Assembly: GCF_001650875.1 (NCBI RefSeq)
Contig: NZ_LXYI01000016.1
Coordinates: 23,949-87,948, forward strand
From: Sulfitobacter sp. EhC04
GTDB lineage: Bacteria; Pseudomonadota; Alphaproteobacteria; Rhodobacterales; Rhodobacteraceae
Direction: 5' to 3'
Length of the DNA stretch: 64,000 bases
The position numbers were made by a program, and so were the translations under genes. Position 1 is the first letter of the stretch. Each line of letters starts with the position of its first letter. A model generated the notes under the pieces. That model was not told where the DNA came from. It did not search any database and saw only the letters and a program-made list of their open reading frames with translations. Below, one piece after another: positions 1 to 8,760 of the stretch.

Positions 1-48
1 GGTATGAACTTCTATGTCGAAGGCATCGAAGGCGACATTCCGCAATAA
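1..48 (+). CDS. C-terminal end of an unidentified protein (partial)
   Basis: An open frame enters from the left edge and ends at TAA (46-48). The visible tail is GMNFYVEGIEGDIPQ. It is followed 20 bases later by a strong intrinsic terminator, which supports a real gene end. The 15 residues are too few to name a family. Confidence 0.6.
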   Translation, partial: GMNFYVEGIEGDIPQ

Positions 49-67
49 CGCGGCCAAATCCCGACGC

Positions 68-100
68 AAGGAGGCAGGTCACCACACCTGCCTCCTTTTT
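68..100 (+). terminator. Rho-independent terminator of the left-edge gene
   Basis: A perfect 12-bp stem, AAGGAGGCAGGT (68-79) with ACCTGCCTCCTT (86-97), closes a 6-nt loop and runs into a T tract (96-100). It sits 20 bases after the left-edge stop codon in the correct orientation. Confidence 0.9.
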
Positions 101-102
101 CG

Positions 103-126
103 TTTCATTGTTCCGGAAAATACACC
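103..126. repeat. Dispersed intergenic motif, copy a
   Basis: The block TTTCATTGTTCC followed by an A-rich ATACACC segment resembles blocks at 7207-7235 and 10554-10577. All three are intergenic and next to gene 3' ends or terminators. The match is partial (core TTCATTGTTC/GGTTCC plus AAATAT or AAATAC), so family membership is tentative. Nothing else is recognisable between 127 and 299. Confidence 0.35.
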
Positions 127-299
127 TGCATGCCCACACGGCCGGATGTCCGGTCGATGCTTCGGGCTCAGCGCGCCGCACCCACTCGACATGACGTCGC
201 GGCGTCAGCCGCGTCCGCCGGATCACAGCACCGCTTCGCGCTTTTCCTTTTGCGACCACCCGTTACACTGGCCCCGGAACCGTCGCGAAAGGCCAGATC

Positions 300-908
300 A
301 TGATCCACGTCCACCACCTCAACCGCTCCCGCTCGCATCGCATTCTGTGGCTGCTTGAGGAAATCGGCCATCCCTATACCATCGCCCACTACAAGCGGGA
401 CGCCAAAACCAACCTGGCACCGCCGGAACTGCGCAGCATGCACCCCTTGGGCAAATCGCCGATGGTGGAACTCGACGGCAAGCTGATCACCGAAAGCGCC
501 GCAATCACCGAAGTGCTCTGCGCCCGGTTCGCCCCCGAGATGATTCCCCCCCGGGACGATGACGCCTACCTGCGCCATCTCGAACTGATGCATTTCGCCG
601 AAGGCTCTGCCATGACGCCGATTCTGCTGAACCTCTATGTCGGTCGCCTGGGCGAAGCGGGCGCGCCGCTGCATCCGCGCATCTCTGAGGAACTGACCAG
701 CCATTTCGCCTATATGAACAGTCTCGTGCGCCCCTCGGGCCATTTCGTGCTGGACCGGCTGTCTGCCGCCGACATCATGCTCAGCTTCCCGGCAGAGATC
801 GCCATGCGCATGGACCGCGGCGCGGAGTTCCCGGCGCTCAAGGGGTTCGTCGATATGATCCATGGCCGTCCGGCCTATCAGCGTGCAACGGAAAAAGGCG
901 GCGAATGA
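300..908 (+). CDS. Glutathione S-transferase family protein
   Basis: A 202-aa cytosolic GST. The N-terminal thioredoxin-like domain (about 1-78) holds the glutathione-site pattern with SRSHRILWLLEE near residues 9-20 and the cis-proline/ESAAI turn (GKSPMVELDGKLITESAAI, about 52-70). The C-terminal half is the all-helical domain. The length is normal. The ATG at 300 has a GAAAGG-like ribosome site 8 bases upstream. Substrate is unknown; bacterial GSTs conjugate glutathione or reduce peroxides and dehalogenate. It precedes the redox-enzyme run but is separated from it by 66 bases. Confidence 0.88.
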   Translation: MIHVHHLNRSRSHRILWLLEEIGHPYTIAHYKRDAKTNLAPPELRSMHPLGKSPMVELDGKLITESAAITEVLCARFAPEMIPPRDDDAYLRHLELMHFAEGSAMTPILLNLYVGRLGEAGAPLHPRISEELTSHFAYMNSLVRPSGHFVLDRLSAADIMLSFPAEIAMRMDRGAEFPALKGFVDMIHGRPAYQRATEKGGE

Positions 909-974
909 GGGCGGGCTGAACGCCCTGCAAAGCGGCCATTGCGCCGGGCCTTTCTCCATGCCACCAAAGCAGTC

Positions 975-1913
975 ATGAAACAAACTTTGACCAGCCTGAA
1001 TGGCACCCCCGCCAGCCGCCTTGCCTTTGGCACCATGCAATTCGGCGGGCGGGCGGATGACGCCGCCTCCGCCGCAATGTTCGAGGCCTGTATCGAGACG
1101 GGCATCACCCATTTCGACACGGCACATGTCTATACCGACGGCGCGTCGGAGACCTTGCTCGGGCGGTTCCTGGGCAGCCGTCGCGACGACCTGATCATCG
1201 CGACAAAGGCAGCCTACTCCGGCGGTGCGAGCCGCGACAATATCCTGAATTCTGCCGAAACCTCGCGCAAGCGGATGGGGCTGGACACGCTCGACGTGCT
1301 CTATCTGCACCGTTTCGATCCAGACACCGACATGGCCGAAAGCTTCGAAACCTTCGCGCAACTCAGGGATAAGGGCCATATCCGCCACATCGGCCTTTCC
1401 AACTTTGCCGCCTGGCAAGTGGTGAAGGCAGCGGGTGTCGCTGCGGATTTTGACCTGACAGTCGCGGTGATCCAGCCGATGTATAACCTGGTCAAACGGC
1501 AGGCCGAAGTCGAGATCCTGCCGATGGCGGATGATCTGGGCATTCTCGTGGCCCCCTATTCGCCATTGGGCGGCGGGCTGCTGACCGGGAAATACGGTGC
1601 TGGCGGCACCGGCAGGCTCAGCGAGGATGACCGCTATGCCGCGCGTTATGGACAGGCGCAGATGCATGACGCTGCCCAGGGCCTGACCGAAATCGCGCAG
1701 GAGACGGGCGTGCATCCCGCCACGCTGGCAGTGGCCTGGGCCGCGCGGCATCCGACGGGACCAAGCCCGATCATCTCGGCCAGATCGGTCGAACAATTGC
1801 AGCCCTCGCTGGCGGCGATGCAGTTCGAAATGTCGGGTGAACTTTATGCCCGGCTGAGTGCCCTCAGCCCGACGCCGCCACCCGCCACGGATCGGCTGGA
1901 GGAACAGACATGA
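975..1913 (+). CDS. Aldo/keto reductase
   Basis: A 312-aa AKR-fold NAD(P)H oxidoreductase. The catalytic tetrad is visible: Asp and Tyr in FDTAHVYTDG, Lys in LIIATKAAY and His in LYLHRFDPD. The C-terminal cofactor loop shows PIISARSVEQL. A TTG 36 bases earlier is in frame, but the ATG at 975 begins at the conserved beta strand (MKQTLTSLNG) and is preferred. The stop overlaps the next start by 4 bases (ATGA), so it is translationally coupled to the FAD oxidoreductase. The physiological carbonyl substrate is not evident. Confidence 0.88.
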   Translation: MKQTLTSLNGTPASRLAFGTMQFGGRADDAASAAMFEACIETGITHFDTAHVYTDGASETLLGRFLGSRRDDLIIATKAAYSGGASRDNILNSAETSRKRMGLDTLDVLYLHRFDPDTDMAESFETFAQLRDKGHIRHIGLSNFAAWQVVKAAGVAADFDLTVAVIQPMYNLVKRQAEVEILPMADDLGILVAPYSPLGGGLLTGKYGAGGTGRLSEDDRYAARYGQAQMHDAAQGLTEIAQETGVHPATLAVAWAARHPTGPSPIISARSVEQLQPSLAAMQFEMSGELYARLSALSPTPPPATDRLEEQT

Positions 1914-2989
1914 GGGATATCGTCATCATCGGGGGCGGCATCGCCGGCCTGTCCGCAGGCGCGCGTCTGTCTGCCGATGCACAGGTGACCGTGCTGGAGA
2001 GCGAATCGGCACTTGGGTTTCACGCATCGGGCCGCTCTGCCGCGCTGTTCGAGCAGAACTACGGCCTGCCCAGCACGGTCGCGCTGAACAAGGCCAGCGC
2101 CGACTATCACTGGCATGCGAACGGCGGCTATCTCAGCCCGCGCGGTTTCCTGCTGGCAGCCCGCGCCGATGAACACGCGGCATTTGAGAAAGACGCCGAA
2201 ACGCTGGGCATCGCACCGATCAGTCTGGAACGGGCGCTGGAGCTGGTGCCGATCCTAGACCCGGAACAGCTGGCGTACGCGGGTTATCACGAAGAAGCCT
2301 ATGACATCGACACCGACCGGATGATGCAGGATTTCGCCCGCGAGATTCGCCGCAATGGCGGTGCCGTCATCACCGATGCGCCTGTCTCGGCGATCAGTCG
2401 GCAGGGTGAAATCTGGCAGGTCAGCACACCCAAGGGCAACCATAGTGCCACCCGGCTGGTCAACGCGGCCGGGGCCTGGGCCGATCAGATCGCCGGGATG
2501 GCCGGGATCGCCCCCATCGGCATCGTCCCACATCGTCGTTCCATGGCGCGGCTGCCAGCACCCGGCGGTCATGACGTCAGCCGCTGGCCCATGTTCTTTG
2601 GCGTGGGCGAGACCTGGTACGCCAAGCCCGACGCGGGCGCGCTGCTGGTTTCCCCGGCAGAGGAAGATCCGGTGGACCCGCATGACGCCTGGGCCGATGA
2701 CATGGTACTGGCTGAAGGGCTGGCGCGCTACGAGGCCATTGTGACAGAGCCGGTCACCCGGCTGCTCACGTCCTGGGCCGGACTGCGCAGCTTTTCCCCG
2801 GACCGCGCGCTGGTGCTGGGCCCAGAACCGGGTGACCCGACCTTTGTGTGGTGCGCGGCGCAGGGCGGCTACGGGTTTCAGACGGCACCGGCCGCCTCGC
2901 AACTGCTCGCCGATCTGGTGATGGGCCGCGCGCCTGCGATGCCCGGCGACGTGGTGGCCAGCCTCACACCGGACAGGTTCCGGGGATGA
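1910..2989 (+). CDS. FAD-dependent oxidoreductase, DAO (glycine/D-amino acid oxidase) family
   Basis: A 359-aa DAO-fold flavoenzyme. The N-terminal Rossmann motif is IVIIGGGIAGLSAGARL (residues 4-20), followed by an acidic strand end (VTVLESES). Near the C terminus AAQGGYGFQTAPAASQLLADLV (about 319-340) is the typical FAD-closing segment. The length fits single-domain amine oxidases. It is coupled by ATGA overlaps to the reductase before it and the DUF938 gene after it. It probably oxidises a secondary or D-amino acid; the substrate cannot be fixed from sequence. Confidence 0.85.
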   Translation: MRDIVIIGGGIAGLSAGARLSADAQVTVLESESALGFHASGRSAALFEQNYGLPSTVALNKASADYHWHANGGYLSPRGFLLAARADEHAAFEKDAETLGIAPISLERALELVPILDPEQLAYAGYHEEAYDIDTDRMMQDFAREIRRNGGAVITDAPVSAISRQGEIWQVSTPKGNHSATRLVNAAGAWADQIAGMAGIAPIGIVPHRRSMARLPAPGGHDVSRWPMFFGVGETWYAKPDAGALLVSPAEEDPVDPHDAWADDMVLAEGLARYEAIVTEPVTRLLTSWAGLRSFSPDRALVLGPEPGDPTFVWCAAQGGYGFQTAPAASQLLADLVMGRAPAMPGDVVASLTPDRFRG

Positions 2990-3639
2990 TCCGCAAATTG
3001 CCGCCCACTGCCAGCGTCGCTGATCCGCAGGAGAGTGGCAAGCTGCATGCCCCCGCCGCCGCGCGCAATGCCGATGCGATCTGCGCTGTCTTGCTACAAC
3101 ATGCGCCCGCCACAGGCCGCGCGCTGGAGATTGCCAGCGGCACGGGACAGCATGTGGTGGTCTTTGCCCGCGCCCTACCGGGCCTGCATTGGCAACCAAC
3201 CGAAATCGACCCGGCCCGCCGCATCAGCATCGACGCCCATGTGACAGAGGCGGGGCTGGCCAATGTCGCCCCTGTGCGGCACCTCGACGCCAGTGCGCCC
3301 GATTGGCACGCAGACAGCGGTCCATACGACCTGATCGTGTTGGTGAACCTGCTGCACCTGATTTCCGACGCCGAAGGCCGTCAGGTGCTGAACGGCGTGG
3401 CAGCAGCCCTTGCCCCCGGCGGGGTCTTTGTCCTTTACGGGCCGTTCAAGCGATCGGGTGAATTGATCAGTGAGGGCGACCGCCGGTTCGACGCAGAATT
3501 GCGCGGCGCCGATCCGCTGATTGGCTACAAGGACGATCTTGAAGTTGCGGGCTGGCTGGGCAACTCTGGTCTGGAACCGGCCCACTGTGTCGGGATGCCC
3601 GCCAACAACCTTGCCCTTGTCGCGAGAAAGCCAGCCTGA
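2986..3639 (+). CDS. DUF938 family putative SAM-dependent methyltransferase
   Basis: A 217-aa protein with the DUF938 pattern: HAPAAARNADAI near the start, the SAM-binding glycine motif ALEIASGTGQHV (about 44-55), and HWQPTEIDP after it. VNLLHLIS and a post-strand FVLYGPF follow, as in class I methyltransferases. The start ATG overlaps the upstream TGA and the stop overlaps the lysozyme start by one base. Family members have no settled substrate. Confidence 0.82.
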   Translation: MIRKLPPTASVADPQESGKLHAPAAARNADAICAVLLQHAPATGRALEIASGTGQHVVVFARALPGLHWQPTEIDPARRISIDAHVTEAGLANVAPVRHLDASAPDWHADSGPYDLIVLVNLLHLISDAEGRQVLNGVAAALAPGGVFVLYGPFKRSGELISEGDRRFDAELRGADPLIGYKDDLEVAGWLGNSGLEPAHCVGMPANNLALVARKPA

Positions 3640-4433
3640 TGATCCTGCTCCGCCGCCTTTCCCTGCTTTGCCTTCTGGCCCTCGCCGCCTGCGGGGCGCA
3701 CGACACAGGCGTGCCGCCCGCCCCACCCGGCGTTCTGTTTGCGCCGGATTTCGGCGACAGCGATCCTGCCTCTTTCAACACACCACGCCCTGCCGCCTTT
3801 GCCGTGCACGGGATCGACGCCGCACGCTTCCAGAAAAGCATTGAGTGGGGCACCGCGCGGGCCAGCGGCGTAAACTTTGCCTTCATCAAGGCGACAGAGG
3901 GCGGCGACCTGCTGGATTCCGGGTTCGAGGAACACTGGCGTGCGGCGGGCAGTGCTGGCGTGGCGCGTGGTGCCTATCATTTCTACTACTTTTGCACCTC
4001 GCCAGAGGATCAGGCCCGCTGGTTCATCCGAAACGTCCCGCGCACCCCCGGCATGATGCCCCCGGTGCTGGACATGGAATGGAACCCCTTCTCACCGACC
4101 TGCGCCACGGTGCGCCCGCCGGGGGCTGAAGTGCGAGACCAGATGCGCCGCTGGCTGCGGATCGTCGAAGCGCAATATGGCCAGCGTCCGATCATCTATA
4201 CGACACCGAAATTCTACAGCGAAAACAACCTGGACCAGTTCCGGGGTTACGAGTTCTGGCTGCGGTCCACCGCCAAAACCCCGGCGGAGGTTTACCCCGG
4301 CCAGCCCTGGCGCTTCTGGCAATACACCGCCACAGGCGTCGTGCCGGGCATTGCCGGCGACGTGGACCTGAACGCCTTCAACGGCAGCCGGTCGGACTGG
4401 CAGGCCTGGATTGCGCGCCGCGCGGTGCGGTAG
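3639..4433 (+). CDS. GH25-type muramidase (lysozyme), predicted lipoprotein
   Basis: A 264-aa protein. The N terminus MILLRRLSLLCLLALAACGA is a lipoprotein signal with lipobox LAAC (Cys19). The mature domain has the GH25 layout: HGIDAARFQKSIEW (first Asp), INFAFIKATEGG-type strand (FAFIKATEG), GAYHFYYF, PVLDMEWN (acidic pair DxE) and FWQYTATGVVPGIAGDVDLNAF at the end. It should cleave peptidoglycan beta-1,4 bonds, probably anchored to the periplasmic side of a membrane. It is last in the overlapping run and is followed by a double hairpin. Confidence 0.87.
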   Translation: MILLRRLSLLCLLALAACGAHDTGVPPAPPGVLFAPDFGDSDPASFNTPRPAAFAVHGIDAARFQKSIEWGTARASGVNFAFIKATEGGDLLDSGFEEHWRAAGSAGVARGAYHFYYFCTSPEDQARWFIRNVPRTPGMMPPVLDMEWNPFSPTCATVRPPGAEVRDQMRRWLRIVEAQYGQRPIIYTTPKFYSENNLDQFRGYEFWLRSTAKTPAEVYPGQPWRFWQYTATGVVPGIAGDVDLNAFNGSRSDWQAWIARRAVR

Positions 4434-4434
4434 C

Positions 4435-4477
4435 CGTTTTCTTCGAAGAAAACGGGCCGGAATTTTCGAAAATTCCG
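4435..4477. repeat. Double-hairpin intergenic element, copy 1 (likely bidirectional terminator)
   Basis: Two back-to-back perfect palindromes: CGTTTTCTTCGAAGAAAACG (4435-4454) and CGGAATTTTCGAAAATTCCG (4458-4477). They lie between convergent genes, 2 bases after the lysozyme stop. The same two-hairpin layout, inverted and with small compensating changes, occurs three times at 41.3-41.8 kb. It may act as a bidirectional terminator or be a mobile palindromic repeat. Confidence 0.75.
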
Positions 4478-4526
4478 ACCCCCGGCATCAGATGCCGCCG
4501 CCGAGGTGGACAGCGGCGGAAACGCT

Positions 4527-7022
4527 TCACCCGTCGACCCGAATGGTCGCGTTCTTGGGATCATAGGGGCTGTCCTCGACCACCACTGCATCCCAAAGCT
4601 GATCGAACATCTTGATCTTCAGCTTCGTGCCCACCTCGGCGTGTTCCGGCTTTACATAGCCCATGCCGATGCTCTTGCCGAAGGCCACCGAATAGCCACC
4701 CGAGGTCAGACGCCCGGTGCGCGTGTCACCGGCATAAAGCACTTCGCGGCCCCAGGGGTCTGCATCGTCCGGCCCGTCGATCAGCACCGTCACGCATTTC
4801 GCGCGGATGCCGTGATCGGCCATCGCCTGCTTGCCGTGAAATTCCTTGTTCAGATCGACAAAGCGCGGCAGATCGGCCTCCAGCGGGGTCGCGTCACGGC
4901 CCAACTCATTGCCAAAGGCGCGGTAGCTCTTTTCCTGCCGCAGCCAGTTCTGTGCCCGCGCGCCGACCAGCTTCATCCCATGCTTCTCGCCCGCTTTCTC
5001 AAGTTGGTCGAAGAGGTAGTTCTGCATCTCGATCGGGTGGTGCAGCTCCCAGCCCAGCTCGCCGGTATAGGCCACGCGGATCGCACGGACCGGGCACATG
5101 CCCAGCTCAATGTTGCGCATGGTCAGCCAGGGGAAGCGCTTGTTCGACAACACCGTGTCGGGGTCCGCATCCTTGACGATCTCTTTCAGGACATCACGCG
5201 ACTTTGGCCCGGCAATGGCAAATACGCCCCATTGCGTGGTGACATCATGGCATTCGATATATCCGAACTCCGGCGCCTTGTCCTCGATCGCCTTGCGCAG
5301 GTAATCGCTGTCATAGGCTGTCCAGGCCCCGGCGCTCACAAGATAATATTCATCTTCGGCCAGCCGCACGATCGTGTATTCCGTGCGCGTGGTGCCCGCC
5401 CCGGTCAGCGCATAGGTCAGGTTGATACGGCCAACGCTGGGCAGCTTGTTGCAGGTGAACCAATCGAGAAACTGCGTCGCCCCCGGCCCTTTGACCAGAT
5501 GCTTGGTAAAGGCTGTGGCGTCGATCAGGCCCACACCCTCGCGGATCGCCTTCGCCTCTTCCACGGCATATTGCCACCAGCCACCCCGGCGGAAACTGCG
5601 CGCGTCATGGTCGTTGAACCCTGAGGGCGCGAAATAATTCGGGCGTTCCCAGCCGTTGACCCAGCCGAACTGCGCGCCGCGCGCGGCCTGCCGGTCATAA
5701 GCAGGCGAGGTGCGCAGCGGACGGCAAGCGGGGCGTTCTTCGTCGGGGTGGTGCAGGATATAGACGTGTTCGTAGGCTTCCTCGTTCTTGCGCGCGGCGA
5801 ACTCGGTGGTCATCCAGTCGCCATAGCGTTTGGGGTCGAGCGACGCCATGTCGATCTCGGCCTCGCCTTCGACCATCAGCTGCGCAAGGTAATAACCGGT
5901 GCCGCCCGCCGCCGTGATCCCGAAAGAGAAACCTTCAGCCAGCCACATGTTGCGCAGGCCCGGTGCAGGACCAACCAGCGGGTTGCCGTCAGGGGTGTAG
6001 CAGATCGGGCCGTTGAAATCGTCCTTCAGCCCGCAGTTTTCGGCGGACGGGATGCGGTGGTTCATCGCCATGTACTGATCCTCGATCCGGTCCAGATCCA
6101 ACTGGAACAGATCGGCGCGGAAACTGTCGGGCACGCCGTATTCGAACCGCGCAGGTGCATTCGGCTCGTAGACGCCCAGAATCCAGCCGCCCCGCTCCTC
6201 GCGGACATAGCTTTGCGCATCGGCGTCACGGATAACCGGGTGCTCGACATTGCCCGGCTGCTTGCGGAACTCGACCAATTCGGGGTCCTGGTCCATGACG
6301 ATGAATTGATGCTCGACCGAGATCGCAGGCATCTTTAGCCCCAACATCTTGGCCGTACGCTGCGCGTGGTTGCCGCTGGCGGTCACCACATGCTCCGCCG
6401 TGATGACGATCTGTTCGTCGGACGGCACAAGGTTGCCGCCCTTTTCGACCATCTTCGTCGCGGTGACTTCCCAGGCCTCGCCGTTCCAGTGGAAGGCATC
6501 CGCCTGCCACTTGCGTTCGATCATCACGCCGCGCTGACGCGCGCCCTTGGCCATCGCCATGGTCACATCGGCAGGGTTAATATAACCGTCGGTCTGGTGA
6601 TAGATCGCACCCTTCAGGTCCTCGGTCCGGATCAGCGGCCACTTCGCCTTGATCTGATCCGGCGTCAGCCACTCGTAGGGCACGCCGCAGGTCTCCGCGG
6701 TCGAGGCATAGAGCATGTATTCATCCATCCGCGCATCGGTCTGCGCCATCCGCAGATTGCCCACCACGGCGAAACCGGCATTCAGGCCGGTCTCCTCTTC
6801 CAGTGTCTTGTAGAACTTGATCGAATAGTCATGGATATGCGTGGTCGCGAAGGACATGTTGAAATAGGGCAAAAGCCCAGCCGCGTGCCAGGTGGAGCCT
6901 GACGTCAACTCGTCGCGCTCCAGCAGCATCACATCTTCCCAGCCCGCGCGCGCCAGATGATAGGCGATGGATGTCCCCACGGCACCGCCGCCGACGACCA
7001 GTGCTTTGACGTTTGTTTTCAT
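4527..7022 (-). CDS. GcvT-family FAD dehydrogenase (dimethylglycine/sarcosine dehydrogenase-like)
   Basis: An 831-aa two-part enzyme. The N-terminal DAO domain starts with ALVVGGGAVGTSIAYHLA (about 8-25) and has GSTWHAAGLL, whose His is the covalent-FAD position in dimethylglycine and sarcosine dehydrogenases. The C-terminal half (from about 430) is the aminomethyltransferase-like folate domain with GPKSRDVL, YTGELGWELH and the RxEKSYRAFGNELG segment. Such enzymes demethylate N-methylglycines and pass the methylene group to tetrahydrofolate. A link to sarcosine from the creatinase at 22 kb is possible but inferred. The exact methylamine cannot be told from sequence. Confidence 0.85.
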   Translation of the reverse strand: MKTNVKALVVGGGAVGTSIAYHLARAGWEDVMLLERDELTSGSTWHAAGLLPYFNMSFATTHIHDYSIKFYKTLEEETGLNAGFAVVGNLRMAQTDARMDEYMLYASTAETCGVPYEWLTPDQIKAKWPLIRTEDLKGAIYHQTDGYINPADVTMAMAKGARQRGVMIERKWQADAFHWNGEAWEVTATKMVEKGGNLVPSDEQIVITAEHVVTASGNHAQRTAKMLGLKMPAISVEHQFIVMDQDPELVEFRKQPGNVEHPVIRDADAQSYVREERGGWILGVYEPNAPARFEYGVPDSFRADLFQLDLDRIEDQYMAMNHRIPSAENCGLKDDFNGPICYTPDGNPLVGPAPGLRNMWLAEGFSFGITAAGGTGYYLAQLMVEGEAEIDMASLDPKRYGDWMTTEFAARKNEEAYEHVYILHHPDEERPACRPLRTSPAYDRQAARGAQFGWVNGWERPNYFAPSGFNDHDARSFRRGGWWQYAVEEAKAIREGVGLIDATAFTKHLVKGPGATQFLDWFTCNKLPSVGRINLTYALTGAGTTRTEYTIVRLAEDEYYLVSAGAWTAYDSDYLRKAIEDKAPEFGYIECHDVTTQWGVFAIAGPKSRDVLKEIVKDADPDTVLSNKRFPWLTMRNIELGMCPVRAIRVAYTGELGWELHHPIEMQNYLFDQLEKAGEKHGMKLVGARAQNWLRQEKSYRAFGNELGRDATPLEADLPRFVDLNKEFHGKQAMADHGIRAKCVTVLIDGPDDADPWGREVLYAGDTRTGRLTSGGYSVAFGKSIGMGYVKPEHAEVGTKLKIKMFDQLWDAVVVEDSPYDPKNATIRVDG

Positions 7023-7323
7023 GTCCGGGGCTCCCCTGCTGGATCTGCCCCCCTTTTAGTCAGGGCACTGGAATTCCACCATTCCGCGCCGACGCAAGAC
7101 AGCGCAAAACCGACCTGCGCCGCGCGAATTTTCGACTGCGCTTTCCGTCACCGCTCAAAAGCGGCGAATCCACCAAACCAATACGCCGGTTCAGGCCCAC
7201 CCCTGCCTTTCATTGTTCTTCAAATATACACTTCCCCTCGTGCCACTGGCGCAAACGCCCAAGGGAAGGGCTCAGCCCGCCACAGACACCCATAATGTCA
7301 TGCGGCGCAGCCGCGCCTTTGGA
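7023..7323. other. Gene-free stretch between two minus-strand genes
   Basis: About 300 bases with no supportable gene. It holds the upstream region of the dimethylglycine dehydrogenase-like gene (CAGCAGGGGAGCC on the minus strand is a possible ribosome site) and two repeat blocks (7207-7235 and 7301-7329). No clear promoter or operator was recognised. Confidence 0.6.
7207..7235. repeat. Dispersed intergenic motif, copy b
   Basis: CTTTCATTGTTCTTCAAATA with a following TACACTTCC matches the style of the blocks at 103-126 and 10554-10577. It lies about 70 bases from the 29-bp repeat at 7301-7329, as does the copy at 10.55 kb from its own 29-bp partner. Confidence 0.45.
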
Positions 7324-7329
7324 TCACGC
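7301..7329. repeat. 29-bp 3'-flank repeat, copy 1
   Basis: It agrees with 10618-10646 at 27 of 29 positions. The core TGCGGCGCAGCCGCGCC can fold as a small GC hairpin on either strand. This copy overlaps the stop codon of the FAD-linked oxidase (minus strand) and the other begins just after the stop of the 2-hydroxyacid dehydrogenase, so it may be part of a 3'-end structure. Confidence 0.65.
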
Positions 7330-8730
7330 GGGCAGGATCTTGCCGGGGTTCATGATGTTGTCCGGGTCCAGCGCTACCTTGATCGCCCCCATGACGCTGA
7401 GCGCCTCCGGCCCCATTTCCTTGATCAGATAGGGTCGCTTGCCCTGCCCCACACCATGTTCCCCGGTGCAGGTGCCATCCATGGCAATCGCCATGTCATT
7501 CAGCCAACTGATAAAGCTTTCCGCCCGCGCCACCTCTTCGGCATCATCCATGTCGAGCAGCAGCGAGGCGTGGAAGTTCCCGTCGCCCGCATGGCCCACC
7601 ACCGGTGCGATCAGCCCTAGTTCCCTCGCCTTGGCATCTGACGCCGCCACCGCCTCGGCCAGACGCGAGATCGGCACGCAGACATCCGTGGCCACAGCCT
7701 TGCAGCCGGGCCGCAGTGCCATCACCGCCCAATAGGCGTCATGCCGCGCCTGCCAAAGCTTGTTGCGCTCCTCCAGCGATGCAGTGGCCTGATAGCCCGT
7801 ACCACCCTCTTCCTCCGCCAGGATGCCAAAGGTCTCCGCCTGTTCGGCAACACCCGCCTCCGAGCCGTGGAACTCCAGCAGCAACATCGGCGTTTCCGGC
7901 AGATCCAGCTTGGAATAGGCATTCACCGCCTTGACCACCAAGGCATCCAGCAGCTCGATCCGCGCCACCGGCAACCCGTATTGGATCGTCGCCATCACCG
8001 CGCGCGACGCCGCTTCCAGCGTTGGAAAGGAACAACGCGCGGCCGACATCGCCTCGGGAATGCCCTGCAACTTCAGGGTGATCTCGGTGATCAGCCCCAG
8101 TGTCCCCTCCGACCCCACCATCAGACGGGTCAGGTCATAGCCGGCAGAGGATTTCCGCGCCCGGCTGGCGGTGCGCATGATGCGCCCATCCGCCAGCACC
8201 ACCTCCAGGCTCAGCACATTGTCCTTCATGGTGCCATAGCGCACCGCGTTGGTGCCCGAGGCCCGCGTCGCCGTCATCCCCCCCAGCGAGGCATTGGCCC
8301 CCGGATCAATCGGAAAGAACAGCCCCTGGTCGCGCAGGTAGGTGTTCAGCGCCTCGCGCGTCACCCCCGGCTGCACCCGGCAATCCAGATCGCCCGCGTT
8401 GACCTCAAGCACCTTGTCCATCTGCGACAGGTCGATGGAAATCCCGCCAGCGGGGGCGTTGATATGCCCTTCCAGTGACGTCCCGGTGCCATAGGCGATG
8501 ACCGGCACCTTATGTTCCGCGCAGATCTTCACGATCTCGGACACTTCCTGCGTCGATTGGGCAAAGACCACGCCATCGGGCATCTGATTCTCGATCCAGG
8601 TGGTCGTATGGCCGTGCTGTTCACGGATCGACAGTCCGGTCTGGAACCGCTCGCCGAAGCGCTGCTTGAGCACGCCCAGAACCGATCCAATCCCGTCTTC
8701 ATTGCGTGCCAATGTGGTTATCTGTGCCAT
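7324..8730 (-). CDS. FAD-linked oxidase, D-lactate/glycolate dehydrogenase type
   Basis: A 468-aa protein of the VAO/GlcD class. PIAYGTGTSLEGHINAPAGG (residues about 76-95) is the FAD pyrophosphate loop. The FAD domain continues with ASLGGMTATRASGTNAVRYG and VGSEGTLGLITEITLKL. The C-terminal domain ends with GHAGDGNFHASLL and GEHGVGQGKRPYL, the usual metal/substrate segments. It oxidises a 2-hydroxyacid and passes electrons to the respiratory chain. D-lactate is the most common substrate for single-subunit forms of this length; no glcE or glcF lies alongside. Confidence 0.85.
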   Translation of the reverse strand: MAQITTLARNEDGIGSVLGVLKQRFGERFQTGLSIREQHGHTTTWIENQMPDGVVFAQSTQEVSEIVKICAEHKVPVIAYGTGTSLEGHINAPAGGISIDLSQMDKVLEVNAGDLDCRVQPGVTREALNTYLRDQGLFFPIDPGANASLGGMTATRASGTNAVRYGTMKDNVLSLEVVLADGRIMRTASRARKSSAGYDLTRLMVGSEGTLGLITEITLKLQGIPEAMSAARCSFPTLEAASRAVMATIQYGLPVARIELLDALVVKAVNAYSKLDLPETPMLLLEFHGSEAGVAEQAETFGILAEEEGGTGYQATASLEERNKLWQARHDAYWAVMALRPGCKAVATDVCVPISRLAEAVAASDAKARELGLIAPVVGHAGDGNFHASLLLDMDDAEEVARAESFISWLNDMAIAMDGTCTGEHGVGQGKRPYLIKEMGPEALSVMGAIKVALDPDNIMNPGKILPA

Positions 8731-8760
8731 ATCGTCCCCTTTTCCGCCAAGCGCGGTCCT

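Noticed and set aside
168..1796. 542-codon minus-strand frame opposite GST and aldo/keto reductase
   Set aside because: Two confidently assigned genes lie on the other strand. The translation is rich in Arg, Gly and His with no family pattern, as expected for an antisense frame in GC-rich DNA.
4506..5624. 372-codon plus-strand frame inside the dimethylglycine dehydrogenase-like gene
   Set aside because: Antisense frame with no family pattern, nested inside an 831-aa enzyme with clear domains.
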